From Streptomyces plumbidurans (lineage in GTDB: Bacteria; Actinomycetota; Actinomycetes; Streptomycetales; Streptomycetaceae): a stretch of 64,000 bases of DNA. A program made the translations under genes and the position numbers. The DNA lies in contig NZ_JAFJSY010000028.1 of the NCBI RefSeq assembly GCF_019857225.1, positions 79,761 through 143,760 of the forward strand, read 5' to 3'. Below, piece after piece: positions 41,820 to 50,302 of the stretch (positions are counted from its first letter, which is position 1; each line of letters starts with the position of its first letter). The notes below the pieces were generated by a model that saw nothing but the letters and a program-made list of their open reading frames with translations, had not been told where the DNA came from and searched no databases.

Positions 41820-42919
41820 TACAACCGCAGTTCAGTGGCACCGGCCTCCCCCGCCGCGGCTGCGTCCGCCGCCAAGGTGGACGGGCTGCCGCCCATCCCG
41901 GAGACGACGGTGAAGTTGGCGGCGATGACGGCGCCCTGGCGGCGCTGGGCGGCGAAGGGGGGCAGCAGGGCTGTGCCGGCGGTGCACGGCACGACCACGC
42001 CGTCGGCGACGGACAGGATGTGGGTGGGGTCGACGCCCGCGTTGGCGCCGGCGTGGTACGGCACCGGGTCGGCGTGCAGAAGGACTTGGAAGCCCTCGGG
42101 GGCTGCCGCGCGGACCGCCGCGACGGCCGTCTCCTGCAGGGTGCGGGCGGTTTCGTCGCGCCACGCGCGCGTGGCGGCCGCTCTCGCTCCGCCGAGCAGC
42201 TTCTCGACCCCGGCCCAGCCCCCGTCGTCCGGCGCGCCCCGCCACAGCGGCTCCAGCGCCTCGCGCACTCCGGCCGCCAACTCGTCCGCGTCCAAGCCCT
42301 GTTCGCCGTACCCCTCCCGGCAGTACGGGCAGAAGCACAGGCCCATCAGATACGTCCCGGCGTCGCCGAGAGCGACCCCGCCGGTCTTGTCGTGGGCGTG
42401 CAGATGCTGCAGCCCGTACCAGCCGAGGGACTCCAGCTCGGTGCCGCGCGCGCCCGGCCGTACGGCCGCCTCGGCGGCCAGTTCGACGAGGTACGCGCGC
42501 GTGGCGGGCTGCGCGATGCACGGGGCCCACGGATAGCGGTCGCCGTAGGCGTTGACGACGGAGGTGTCCGGACGCTCGGCGCCCAGGCGGGAGTTGTGGG
42601 CGAGCACGACCCAGGTGTGCACGTCGAGCCCGGCGTCCGCGAGCGCCTGCGCGGCCTCGCCGTACGCGTCCCCGGGCGCCCAGTCCCCGGCGGCGTACGG
42701 CCTGATCTCGCGCCCCTCCCAGCGCGCGTCCGTGGGGTAGAGCACGGCGGCGTGCTCGGCGGTGACGATGCGGTGGCGCGGGTGGCGCGGCGTCAGCGCG
42801 CGCGTGGAGTGGTACGCGGCGGCCAGCGTCACCTGCCGCACCCCGAGACCGGCGATGCGCTCCGCGGCCTCCGGGTCCCCGTTGACGTCCCAGGGGTAGA
42901 CGAAAGCCGACGCCCTCAC
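41696..42919 (-). CDS. Unrecognised 407-aa protein coupled to kdgD
   Basis: I do not recognise a named family. The GTG start overlaps the kdgD stop (GTGA), so the two are cotranslated. It opens RASAFVYPWDVNGDPEAAER and contains GLGVRQVTLAAAYHSTR, YGLQHLHAHDKTGG and the cysteine motif MGLCFCPYCREGYGEQG. CFCPxC clusters and the alternating strand/helix pattern suggest a TIM barrel like putative glycoside hydrolases. Its position makes it a candidate for a missing uronate-pathway step. The 3' end overlaps the convergent MFS gene by 124 bp. Confidence 0.65.
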   Translation of the reverse strand: MRASAFVYPWDVNGDPEAAERIAGLGVRQVTLAAAYHSTRALTPRHPRHRIVTAEHAAVLYPTDARWEGREIRPYAAGDWAPGDAYGEAAQALADAGLDVHTWVVLAHNSRLGAERPDTSVVNAYGDRYPWAPCIAQPATRAYLVELAAEAAVRPGARGTELESLGWYGLQHLHAHDKTGGVALGDAGTYLMGLCFCPYCREGYGEQGLDADELAAGVREALEPLWRGAPDDGGWAGVEKLLGGARAAATRAWRDETARTLQETAVAAVRAAAPEGFQVLLHADPVPYHAGANAGVDPTHILSVADGVVVPCTAGTALLPPFAAQRRQGAVIAANFTVVSGMGGSPSTLAADAAAAGEAGATELRLYHAGLASDGDLSVVREALARLWTRAAAVPSSAVPRAVSSRR

Positions 42920-43854
42920 TTGTCCTCCAGCAGCGCGTACCCGCGCTCGATCAGCGCCGCGAGCTGCTTGACATGGTCCTCGGTGGGCTCGTGCAGCGGG
43001 GCCCTCACCTCGCCCGCGTCCAGTCCCCGCAGCCGTACGCCCGCCTTGACCAGGGCGACGGCGTAGCCGCGTCCCTGGGCGCGCAGTTCTACGAAGGGGC
43101 GGTAGAAGCCGTCGAGGAGGCGGTGGGCGGTGGTGTCGTCGCCGGTGCGCAGTGCCTCGTAGAAGGCCCGGGCGATCTCCGGGGCGAAGCAGAACACGGC
43201 GGACGAGTACAGGTCGATGCCGATGGCGCGGTAGGCGAGCTGGGTCTGCTCGGCGGTGGGCAGGCCGTTGAAGTACAGGAACTCGCCGGGGACCTCGGTG
43301 CGCACCGCGCTGACGATGCGCTGCATCAGGTCGAGGTCGCCGAGGCCGTCCTTGAAGCCGATGATGCCGTCCGTGCGGGCCAGCTCGACGACGCTCTCGG
43401 GCGTGAACACGGCGTTGTCGCGCTGGTAGACGATCACGGGCAGCGCGGTCGCGGCGGCCACCTCGCGGTAGTGGCGCAGCAGCCCCTCCTGCCCGGCGAG
43501 CACGAGGTACGGCGGCATGGCGAGCAGTCCGTCCGCCCCCGCCGCCTCGGCGAGGCGCGCGTACCGCACGGCGAGCGCGGTCCCGTACCCGGCACCGGCG
43601 ACGACCGGCACCCGCCCGTCCGCCGCCTCGACGGCCGTCCGTACGCACGCCTCGAACTCCTCGGGCGCGAGCGCGTGGAACTCGCCGGTGCCGCAGCAGG
43701 CGAAGACCGCGGCGGCCCCGGCGTCGACCCCGCGGCGCACATGGGTGCGGTACACGTCGAGGTCGACCGAGCCGTCCGGGCCGAACGCGGTGACCGGGAA
43801 GAACAGCGGCCCGCTGGGGATGCTGAGTCGAGCGGCGAGGGGGGATGGCGTCAC
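42916..43854 (-). CDS. kdgD: 5-dehydro-4-deoxyglucarate dehydratase
   Basis: A 312-aa DHDPS-superfamily enzyme that dehydrates and decarboxylates 5-keto-4-deoxy-D-glucarate to 2-oxoglutarate semialdehyde. SGPLFFPVTAFGPDGSVD and AVFACCGTGEFHALAPEE match KdgD rather than lysine-pathway DapA. The Schiff-base lysine is K168 in GIIGFKDGLGD and the catalytic tyrosine Y143. It is divergent from uronate dehydrogenase and coupled to the 407-aa gene. A TTGACC/TAGTGT promoter lies upstream. Confidence 0.88.
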   Translation of the reverse strand: MTPSPLAARLSIPSGPLFFPVTAFGPDGSVDLDVYRTHVRRGVDAGAAAVFACCGTGEFHALAPEEFEACVRTAVEAADGRVPVVAGAGYGTALAVRYARLAEAAGADGLLAMPPYLVLAGQEGLLRHYREVAAATALPVIVYQRDNAVFTPESVVELARTDGIIGFKDGLGDLDLMQRIVSAVRTEVPGEFLYFNGLPTAEQTQLAYRAIGIDLYSSAVFCFAPEIARAFYEALRTGDDTTAHRLLDGFYRPFVELRAQGRGYAVALVKAGVRLRGLDAGEVRAPLHEPTEDHVKQLAALIERGYALLEDK

Positions 43855-43893
43855 GGGCTCTCCCTGTGGCAGGCGCGTACGTTCTTCTGATCA

Positions 43894-43947
43894 GTGTCTA
43901 TATTTCTGAACATCGCCACACTATGGAGCCGACTCGCGGCAGGTCAA
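43894..43947 (-). promoter_or_regulatory. kdgD promoter and operator candidate
   Basis: Minus strand: TTGACC (plus 43942-43947), 18 bp, TAGTGT (43918-43923). Immediately downstream (43894-43910) is the 17-bp sequence matching GTGTCYATNNNTNTGAA, shared with the udh promoter. Confidence 0.6.
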
Positions 43948-43996
43948 GCGCGCAAACCCGCAAGACATCGACGGATTCGGCCGCTTCGCGCGACAC

Positions 43997-44041
43997 TTGA
44001 CGGAGTCGGGCCGCGCTCCTTAGCGTGTCCATGAATGTGAA
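43997..44041 (+). promoter_or_regulatory. udh promoter and operator candidate
   Basis: TTGACG (43997-44002), 17 bp, TTAGCG (44020-44025). It is followed at 44025-44041 by a copy of GTGTCYATNNNTNTGAA, placed at the expected transcription start as in kdgD. Confidence 0.6.
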
Positions 44042-44094
44042 TACTGTCCACGCATGCGGCCGTCATCGGCGGCGGACCCCAAGGAGACCCGAGG

Positions 44095-44919
44095 ATGCCC
44101 GCTCCCCGCACCGTTCTGCTCACCGGCGCCGCCGGCGGACTCGGCACCCTGATGCGGGACCTGCTCCCCGCCTTCGGCTACGAACTGCGCCTGCTCGACC
44201 TGCGCCCGATCGACGGCGAGCCCGACGCGATCACCGCGGACCTCGCCGACCGCGACGCCCTGCGCGAGGCCGTGCGGGGCGTCGACGCGATCATCCATCT
44301 CGCCGGCATCTCCCTGGAAGCCCCCTTCGAGAAGATCCTCGCGGCGAACATCGAGGGGACGTACAACCTCTACGAGGCCGCCCGCGAGGAGGGCGTCGGC
44401 CGCGTCGTCTTCGCCTCCTCCAACCACGCGGTCGGCTTCACCCCGCGCCCCCAGGGCGAGCCGCCCTTCGACAAGAGCGCGCTCATCCCGATCGACACCC
44501 CGCGCCGACCGGACACCTTCTACGGCCTGTCCAAGTCCTTCGGCGAGGACCTCGCCCAGCTCTACTGGGACAAGCACGGCCTGGAGACGGTCTCGGTGCG
44601 CATCGGCTCCTGCTTCCCGGAGCCGACCAGCGTGCGGATGCTGTCGGTGTGGATGAGCCCGGCCGACGGCGCCCGCCTCTTCCACGCGGCCCTGACCGCC
44701 GAGAACGTCGGCCACACGGTCGTCTACGGCTCCTCGGCCAACACCCGCCTGTGGTGGGACCTGTCGACCGCGCGGGCGCTCGGCTACACGCCGCAGGACG
44801 ACTCCGAGCCGTACGCGGAGAAACTCATCGCCGAGCAGGGCGAGCTGCAGCCGGACAACATCGCGCACGCCCACCTCGGCGGCCACTTCGTCAACGACCC
44901 GCCGATCTGGCCGTACTGA
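44095..44919 (+). CDS. udh: Uronate dehydrogenase
   Basis: A 274-aa extended short-chain dehydrogenase that oxidises D-galacturonate or D-glucuronate to the aldarolactone with NAD. TVLLTGAAGGLGTLM binds NAD. The catalytic residues are S109 in FASSNHAVGF, with Y143 and K147 in FYGLSKSFGED. RIGSCFPEP and SVWMSPADGARLFHAAL closely resemble the Agrobacterium enzyme. It gives the oxidative entry for pectin-derived galacturonate. The start has AAGGAG upstream. It is followed by a GC-rich terminator. Confidence 0.9.
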   Translation: MPAPRTVLLTGAAGGLGTLMRDLLPAFGYELRLLDLRPIDGEPDAITADLADRDALREAVRGVDAIIHLAGISLEAPFEKILAANIEGTYNLYEAAREEGVGRVVFASSNHAVGFTPRPQGEPPFDKSALIPIDTPRRPDTFYGLSKSFGEDLAQLYWDKHGLETVSVRIGSCFPEPTSVRMLSVWMSPADGARLFHAALTAENVGHTVVYGSSANTRLWWDLSTARALGYTPQDDSEPYAEKLIAEQGELQPDNIAHAHLGGHFVNDPPIWPY

Positions 44920-45215
44920 CCCCGGCCGGGTCGCTCCGGCGCCGCCGAACGGCGGAAAACGAACGCCTCCGAACGGCGGGCGGGCACCGAACGGGCCCGC
45001 CCGCCGCCGTATTCGGGCACCACGCCTGCCCGATCTCACGCGGCCGCTCGCAGCCGCGCAGGTCCGAGGCGGGCACTCCGCTGCGCAAACGGGCAGATAC
45101 GGGCAGCATCGGGCGTGCAACAAGCCTGGTCAGTGCGGCACACCGGGGGTAAAACTTCCCCCGTGGGCCCGACCTGGGCCCGAACGGGCACTGAGCAGGG
45201 AAGGCGGGTGCGGCG
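44920..45215 (+). promoter_or_regulatory. Intergenic region udh-DeoR with CGGGCA repeats
   Basis: No gene is seen. It holds a terminator (below), then many copies of CGGGCA between 44981 and 45190 (for example CGGGCAGATACGGGCAGCAT), and a perfect repeat CGGGGG-N8-CCCCCG (45147-45168) about 50 bp before the DeoR gene. Repeated short motifs of this kind suit DeoR-type operators. Confidence 0.45.
44975..45005 (+). terminator. Terminator after udh
   Basis: GGCGGGCGGGC (44975-44985) pairs perfectly with GCCCGCCCGCC (44995-45005) around a 9-nt loop, 55 bp downstream of the udh stop. Confidence 0.8.
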
Positions 45216-45995
45216 ATGACGGCGAACAACGCGAAAACGGCTGAAGAACGTCAGCGCGAGATCGTGCGCGTCGCGCGTGCCACCGGCTCCGTCGACGTCA
45301 CCCTGCTCGCCGACCAGCTGGGCGTGGCCAAGGAGACCGTACGGCGGGATCTGCGCGCCCTGGAGGACCACGGCCTGGTCCGCCGCACCCACGGCGGCGC
45401 CTATCCCGTGGAGAGCGCGGGCTTCGAGACGACGCTCGCCTTCCGTGCCACCAGCCACGTGCCCGAGAAGCGCAGGATCGCGTCCGCCGCGGCCGAGCTG
45501 CTCGGGGACGCAGAGACGGTCTTCGTCGACGAGGGCTTCACCCCGCAGCTCATCGCCGAAGCACTGCCCAGGGACCGGCCGCTGACCGTGGTCACCGCGT
45601 CCCTGCCGGTGGCCGGCACCCTCGCCGAGGCCGACGGCATCTCCGTACTGCTGCTCGGCGGCCGGGTCCGCTCCGGCACCCTGGCCACCGTCGACCACTG
45701 GACGACGAAGATGCTGGCCGGCTTCGTCATCGACCTCGCCTACATCGGCGCCAACGGCATCTCCCGCGAGCACGGCCTGACCACTCCCGATCCGGCCGTC
45801 AGCGAGGTGAAGGCGCAGGCCATCCGGGCCGCGCGCCGCACGGTCTTCGCGGGCGTGCACACCAAGTTCGGCGCGGTCAGCTTCTGCCGCTTCGCCGAGA
45901 TCGGCGCGCTGGAGGCCATCGTCACCAGCACGCTGCTGCCGTCCTCCGAAGCCCACCGGTACGCGCTGGAAGGCCCGCAGGTCATCCGCGTCTGA
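45216..45995 (+). CDS. DeoR-family regulator
   Basis: A 259-aa sugar-responsive repressor. The N-terminal HTH is VDVTLLADQLGVAKETVRRDLRAL with the DeoR signature, followed by HGLVRRTHGGAYPVE. The C-terminal sugar-phosphate isomerase-like sensor has VFVDEGFTPQLIAEAL and YIGANGISREHGLTTPD. It is 79 bp upstream of the polyol transport operon and on the same strand, so it probably controls it in response to a phosphorylated or free polyol. Confidence 0.9.
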   Translation: MTANNAKTAEERQREIVRVARATGSVDVTLLADQLGVAKETVRRDLRALEDHGLVRRTHGGAYPVESAGFETTLAFRATSHVPEKRRIASAAAELLGDAETVFVDEGFTPQLIAEALPRDRPLTVVTASLPVAGTLAEADGISVLLLGGRVRSGTLATVDHWTTKMLAGFVIDLAYIGANGISREHGLTTPDPAVSEVKAQAIRAARRTVFAGVHTKFGAVSFCRFAEIGALEAIVTSTLLPSSEAHRYALEGPQVIRV

Positions 45996-46074
45996 CCAAC
46001 CGAACACCCGTCCCCCCGAGCGACACGCCCCGCCCGCGGGCGCGCCTTATCTCCCCATACGTCCAGGAGCACCA

Positions 46075-47445
46075 ATGAGAAGTCAGAGCCGCCGTATCCC
46101 CCGCTCCCTGTTCGTCGCGGCCACCGCCGGGACGCTCATCACCCCCCTTCTCGCCGGCTGCTCGGGCGCCGGTGGGGGCGGCGGATCCTCGTCCCACTCC
46201 ATCAACGTGCTGATGGTGAACAACCCGCAGATGGTGGAGCTGCAGAAGCTCACCGCCGCCAACTTCACCAAGAAGACCGGCATCAAGGTGAACTTCACCG
46301 TCCTGCCCGAGAACGACGTCCGCGACAAGATCAGCCAGGACTTCGCCAACCAGGCGGGCCAGTACGACGTCGCCACCCTGAGCAACTACGAGATACCCAT
46401 CTACGCCAAGAACGGCTGGCTCCACTCGATGGACTCGTACGTCAAGAAGGACACGGCCTTCGACCAGCAGGACATCCTCAAGCCGATGCAGCAGGCGCTG
46501 ACCGCCGCGGACGGCAAGCTCTACGGCGAGCCCTTCTACGGCGAGTCGTCCTTCCTGATGTACCGCAAGGACGTCTTCAAGAAGAAGGGGCTGACCATGC
46601 CGGCCAAGCCCACCTGGCAGCAGGTCGCGGACCTGGCCGCCAAGGCGGACGGCGCCGAGCCCGGCATGAAGGGCATCTGCCTGCGCGGACTGCCCGGCTG
46701 GGGCGAGATGCTGGCCCCGCTGACCACCGTCGTGAACACCATGGGCGGCACCTGGTTCGACAAGGACTGGAAGGCCCAGCTGAACTCCCCGGAGTTCAAG
46801 AAGGCCACCAAGTTCTACGTCGACCTGGTGCGCAAGCACGGCGAGTCCGGCGCCCCGCAGTCCGGCTTCGCCGAGTGCCTGAACGACACCACGCAGGGCA
46901 AGACGGCGATGTGGTACGACGCCACGTCCGGCGCGGGCTCGCTGGAGGCCAACGGCTCCCCGGTCAAGGGCAAGATGGGCTACGTCCCGGCCCCCGTCGA
47001 CAAGACGGACAGCTCCGGCTGGCTCTACACCTGGGCGTGGGGCATCCAGAAGGCCTCCAAGAACGCCGGCGACGCCTGGAAGTTCATCTCCTGGGCGTCC
47101 GGCAAGGGCTACGAGAACCTCGTCGGCCAGAAGGCAGGCTGGGCCAACGTGCCGGCCGGCAAGCGCTCGTCGACGTACGACATCCCCCAGTACCGCAAGG
47201 AGGCGGCCGCCTTCGCGGACGTCACCCGTGACGCCATCTCCAGCGCCAAGCCGAACGACCCGGGTGTGCAGCCGCGTCCGGCGCCCGGCATCCAGTTCGT
47301 CGACATCCCCGAGTTCACCGACCTGGGCACCAAGGTCTCCCAGGAGCTGAGCTCCGCCGTCGCCGGCCGGCAGTCCGTGGACAGCGCGCTGAACAAGTCG
47401 CAGAAGCTCGCCGAAGCCGTCGCGAAGAAGTACGAGGGATCATGA
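46075..47445 (+). CDS. ABC polyol/sugar-binding lipoprotein
   Basis: A 456-aa solute-binding protein (family 1). Signal peptide ends at the lipobox LLAGC. The mature part has INVLMVNNPQMVELQKLTA, EPFYGESSFLMYRKDVFK and GWLYTWAWGIQKASKNAGDAW, which resemble sorbitol/mannitol-binding proteins. It delivers substrate to the two permeases downstream. Its stop overlaps the next start (ATGA). A zinc polyol dehydrogenase at the operon end supports a polyol substrate. Confidence 0.9.
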   Translation: MRSQSRRIPRSLFVAATAGTLITPLLAGCSGAGGGGGSSSHSINVLMVNNPQMVELQKLTAANFTKKTGIKVNFTVLPENDVRDKISQDFANQAGQYDVATLSNYEIPIYAKNGWLHSMDSYVKKDTAFDQQDILKPMQQALTAADGKLYGEPFYGESSFLMYRKDVFKKKGLTMPAKPTWQQVADLAAKADGAEPGMKGICLRGLPGWGEMLAPLTTVVNTMGGTWFDKDWKAQLNSPEFKKATKFYVDLVRKHGESGAPQSGFAECLNDTTQGKTAMWYDATSGAGSLEANGSPVKGKMGYVPAPVDKTDSSGWLYTWAWGIQKASKNAGDAWKFISWASGKGYENLVGQKAGWANVPAGKRSSTYDIPQYRKEAAAFADVTRDAISSAKPNDPGVQPRPAPGIQFVDIPEFTDLGTKVSQELSSAVAGRQSVDSALNKSQKLAEAVAKKYEGS

Positions 47446-48380
47446 CCGCCACGACCTCCCCACGGGTCGCCGCCGCCCCCGCGCGGCCGGCGGCCCGGCC
47501 GTCGAACCGCATGCGCGCGTGGGCCACCCGCGCACCGCTGCTGCCGGCGCTGGCCTTCATGATCGTGGTGACCCAGCTGCCGTTCGTGGCGACCCTGGTG
47601 ATCTCGTTCTTCGACTGGAACGCGCTGTACCCGAAGGACCGCCACTTCACGGGCATCGACAACTACCGCCAGGTGCTCAGCGACTCCGACCTGCGCCACT
47701 CGGTGTGGACGACGATCCTGCTGACCGTGACGGTGGTCCTGGTCAGCCTGATCCTCGGTCTCGCCGTCGCCCTGCTGCTCAACCGGAAGTTCCCCGGCCG
47801 CGGCGTGGTCCGCACGCTGATGATCGCCCCGTTCCTGGTGGTCCCGGTGGCCGCCGCCCTGCTGTGGAAGCACGTGCTCTACAACCCCGAATACGGCCTG
47901 TTCAACGGGTTGTTGCACTACGTGGGCGGCCCACAGCCGGACTGGATCTCCAACACCCCGCTGCTCGCGGTGGAGGCATCGCTGGTCTGGCAGTGGACGC
48001 CGTTCATGATGCTGATCCTGCTGGCGGGACTGCAGAGCCGCGACGGCCAGCAGCTGGAGGCCGCACGGGTGGACGGCGCGAGCGACTGGCAGATCTTCCG
48101 CCACCTCACACTGCCGCACCTGCGCCGCTACCTCGAACTCGGCGCCCTGCTCGGCTCGATCTACATCGTGCAGAACTTCGACGCGGTCTTCACGATCACC
48201 TCCGGCGGCCTGGGCACCGCCAACCTGCCCTACACCGTCTACCAGAGCTTCTACCAGGCCCACGAGAACGGCCTCGCCTCGGCCGCCGGCGTCGTGGTGG
48301 TCATCGGCTCCATCATCATCGCCACCTTCGCGCTGCGCGTGGTGTCGTCCCTGTTCCGCGAGGAGGTGGGCCGCGCATGA
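47442..48380 (+). CDS. ABC polyol/sugar permease (MalF type)
   Basis: A 312-aa membrane permease. The EAA loop is LEAARVDGASDWQIFRHLTLP. AFMIVVTQLPFVATLVISFF is the first span and LPYTVYQSFYQAHENGLASA a late family block. It is coupled by 4-bp ATGA overlaps to the binding protein before it and the MalG-type gene after it. No ATPase gene is in the operon. Confidence 0.92.
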   Translation: MTATTSPRVAAAPARPAARPSNRMRAWATRAPLLPALAFMIVVTQLPFVATLVISFFDWNALYPKDRHFTGIDNYRQVLSDSDLRHSVWTTILLTVTVVLVSLILGLAVALLLNRKFPGRGVVRTLMIAPFLVVPVAAALLWKHVLYNPEYGLFNGLLHYVGGPQPDWISNTPLLAVEASLVWQWTPFMMLILLAGLQSRDGQQLEAARVDGASDWQIFRHLTLPHLRRYLELGALLGSIYIVQNFDAVFTITSGGLGTANLPYTVYQSFYQAHENGLASAAGVVVVIGSIIIATFALRVVSSLFREEVGRA

Positions 48381-49234
48381 GCGCCCTTGCCGCAAGCGCC
48401 CGCAGCAACCGCCGCAAGCGCGGCGGGACAGGTCTGGGCCTGGTGGCCTGGCTGGTCGGGATCCTCTTCTTCCTGCCCATCGCCTGGATGGCCCTGACCT
48501 CGTTCCACTCCGAGACGGACGCCGCCACCAATCCCCCGTCCTTCGGCGCCTCCCTGACCCTGGACAGCTACCGCGAGTTCTTCGGTGCGGGCGGCGGCGC
48601 CGACCCCTGGCCGGCCCTCATCAACTCGGTCACCGCCTCCGTCGCCTCCACCCTGTTCGTGCTCGTGCTGGCCTTCCCGGCGGCGTACGCCCTGTCCATC
48701 CGCCCGGTGAAGAAGTGGACCGACGTCCTGTTCTTCTTCCTGTCGACCAAGATGCTCCCGGTCGTGGCGGGCCTGCTGCCGATCTACCTCTTCGCCAAGA
48801 ACACCGGCATGCTCGACAACATCTGGCTGCTGGTCATCCTCTACACCTCCATGAACCTGCCGATCGCGGTGTGGATGATGCAGTCCTTCCTCGCCGAGGT
48901 TCCCGTCGCGGTGATCGAGGCGGCGCAGATCGACGGCGCCCGGCTGCCGACGATCCTCGCCCGCGTGGTGGCGCCGATCGCGCTTCCGGGCATCGCGGCG
49001 ACCGCGCTGATCTGCTTCATCTTCAGCTGGAACGAGCTGCTGTTCGCCCGGGTCCTGACGGGCGTGGTCGCCGAGACCGCCCCCGTGTTCCTGACCGGCT
49101 TCATCACCAGCCAGGGCCTGTTCCTGGCGAAGGTGTGCGCCGCGTCCCTCGTCATCTCCCTGCCGGTGCTCGCCGCGGGGTTCGCCGCCCAGGACAAACT
49201 GGTCCAGGGCCTGTCGCTTGGAGCCGTCAAATGA
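48377..49234 (+). CDS. ABC polyol/sugar permease (MalG type)
   Basis: A 285-aa permease. The EAA loop is IEAAQIDGARLPTILARVVAP; the first hydrophobic span follows a basic N-terminus (SNRRKRGG). FFFLSTKMLPVVAGLLPIYLF is a characteristic block of the mannitol/sorbitol permeases. The ATG at 48377 overlaps the previous stop, and its own stop overlaps the dehydrogenase ATG at 49231. Confidence 0.92.
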   Translation: MSALAASARSNRRKRGGTGLGLVAWLVGILFFLPIAWMALTSFHSETDAATNPPSFGASLTLDSYREFFGAGGGADPWPALINSVTASVASTLFVLVLAFPAAYALSIRPVKKWTDVLFFFLSTKMLPVVAGLLPIYLFAKNTGMLDNIWLLVILYTSMNLPIAVWMMQSFLAEVPVAVIEAAQIDGARLPTILARVVAPIALPGIAATALICFIFSWNELLFARVLTGVVAETAPVFLTGFITSQGLFLAKVCAASLVISLPVLAAGFAAQDKLVQGLSLGAVK

Positions 49235-50220
49235 AGGCCGCCGTCATCGAGTCCGTGGGCCGCGCCGTCGTCACCGAGGTCCCGGACCCGACGCCAGGGC
49301 CCCGCGAGGTCGTCGTCGAGGTCGCGGCCTGCGGCCTGTGCGGCACCGATCTGCACATCCTCCAGGGCGAGTTCGCGCCGAAGCTGCCGATCGTGCCCGG
49401 ACACGAGTTCGCGGGCCAGGTGGTCGGCGTCGGCACCCAGGTCACGGAGGTCGCGATCGGCGACCGGGTGGCGGTCGACCCGTCGCTGTACTGCTACGAG
49501 TGCCGCTACTGCCGTACCGGCCACAACAACCTCTGCGAGCGGTGGGCCGCGATCGGCGTGACCACGGCCGGCGGAGCGGCGCAGTTCGCGGTCGCGCCGG
49601 TGGCCAACTGCGTGAAGCTGCCCGAGCACGTGCGCACCGAGGACGCCGCCCTGGTGGAACCCCTGTCGTGCGCCGTGCGCGGCTACGACGTCCTGCAGTC
49701 CCGCCTCGGCGCGCACGTCCTGATCTACGGCTCGGGAACGATGGGCCTGATGATGCTGGAACTCGCCAAGCGGACGGGCGCGGCGAGCGTGGACATGGTG
49801 GATCTGAACCCGGCCCGCCTGGAGACGGCCCGCACGCTCGGGGTCTCGGCGTCCGCCGCCACCCCGGACGAGCTGGACCGCCCCCAGGGTTGGGACCTGG
49901 TCATCGACGCGACCGGCAACGCGGCCGCGATCCAGGACGGCCTGGACCGCGTCGCCAAGGCGGGCACCTTCCTGCAGTTCGGAGTGGCCGACTACGCGAC
50001 GCGCGTGACGATCGACCCGTACCGCATCTACAACCAGGAGATCACCATCACCGGCTCCATGGCCGTGCTGCACAGCTACGAGCGCGCCGCCGAGCTGTTC
50101 GCGAACGGCGTCCTGGACCCGGAGGTCTTCATCAGCGACCGCCTCCCGCTGGAGCGCTACCCCGAGGCGCTGGACCAGTTCGCGTCCGGGGTGGGCCGCA
50201 AGATCGTGGTGGTTCCGTAG
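49231..50220 (+). CDS. Zinc-dependent polyol dehydrogenase (MDR family)
   Basis: A 329-aa medium-chain dehydrogenase. Catalytic zinc ligands are C37 (ACGLCGTD) and H58 (PGHEFAG). The structural zinc lobe has C88, C91, C94 and C102. The cofactor loop is LIYGSGTMGLMMLELAKRTGA and VDMVDLNPARLE; an acidic residue after strand 2 suggests NAD. It most likely oxidises sorbitol, xylitol or a similar polyol brought in by the coupled ABC system. Confidence 0.9.
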   Translation: MKAAVIESVGRAVVTEVPDPTPGPREVVVEVAACGLCGTDLHILQGEFAPKLPIVPGHEFAGQVVGVGTQVTEVAIGDRVAVDPSLYCYECRYCRTGHNNLCERWAAIGVTTAGGAAQFAVAPVANCVKLPEHVRTEDAALVEPLSCAVRGYDVLQSRLGAHVLIYGSGTMGLMMLELAKRTGAASVDMVDLNPARLETARTLGVSASAATPDELDRPQGWDLVIDATGNAAAIQDGLDRVAKAGTFLQFGVADYATRVTIDPYRIYNQEITITGSMAVLHSYERAAELFANGVLDPEVFISDRLPLERYPEALDQFASGVGRKIVVVP

Positions 50221-50302
50221 CGGACCGGGCCGGGGGTGTGCGGCTCCCCCGAATGATCGAAGGGTAAGGGAACGGTAAAGCGCCCTCGCTCGTTCAAGGG
50301 GC

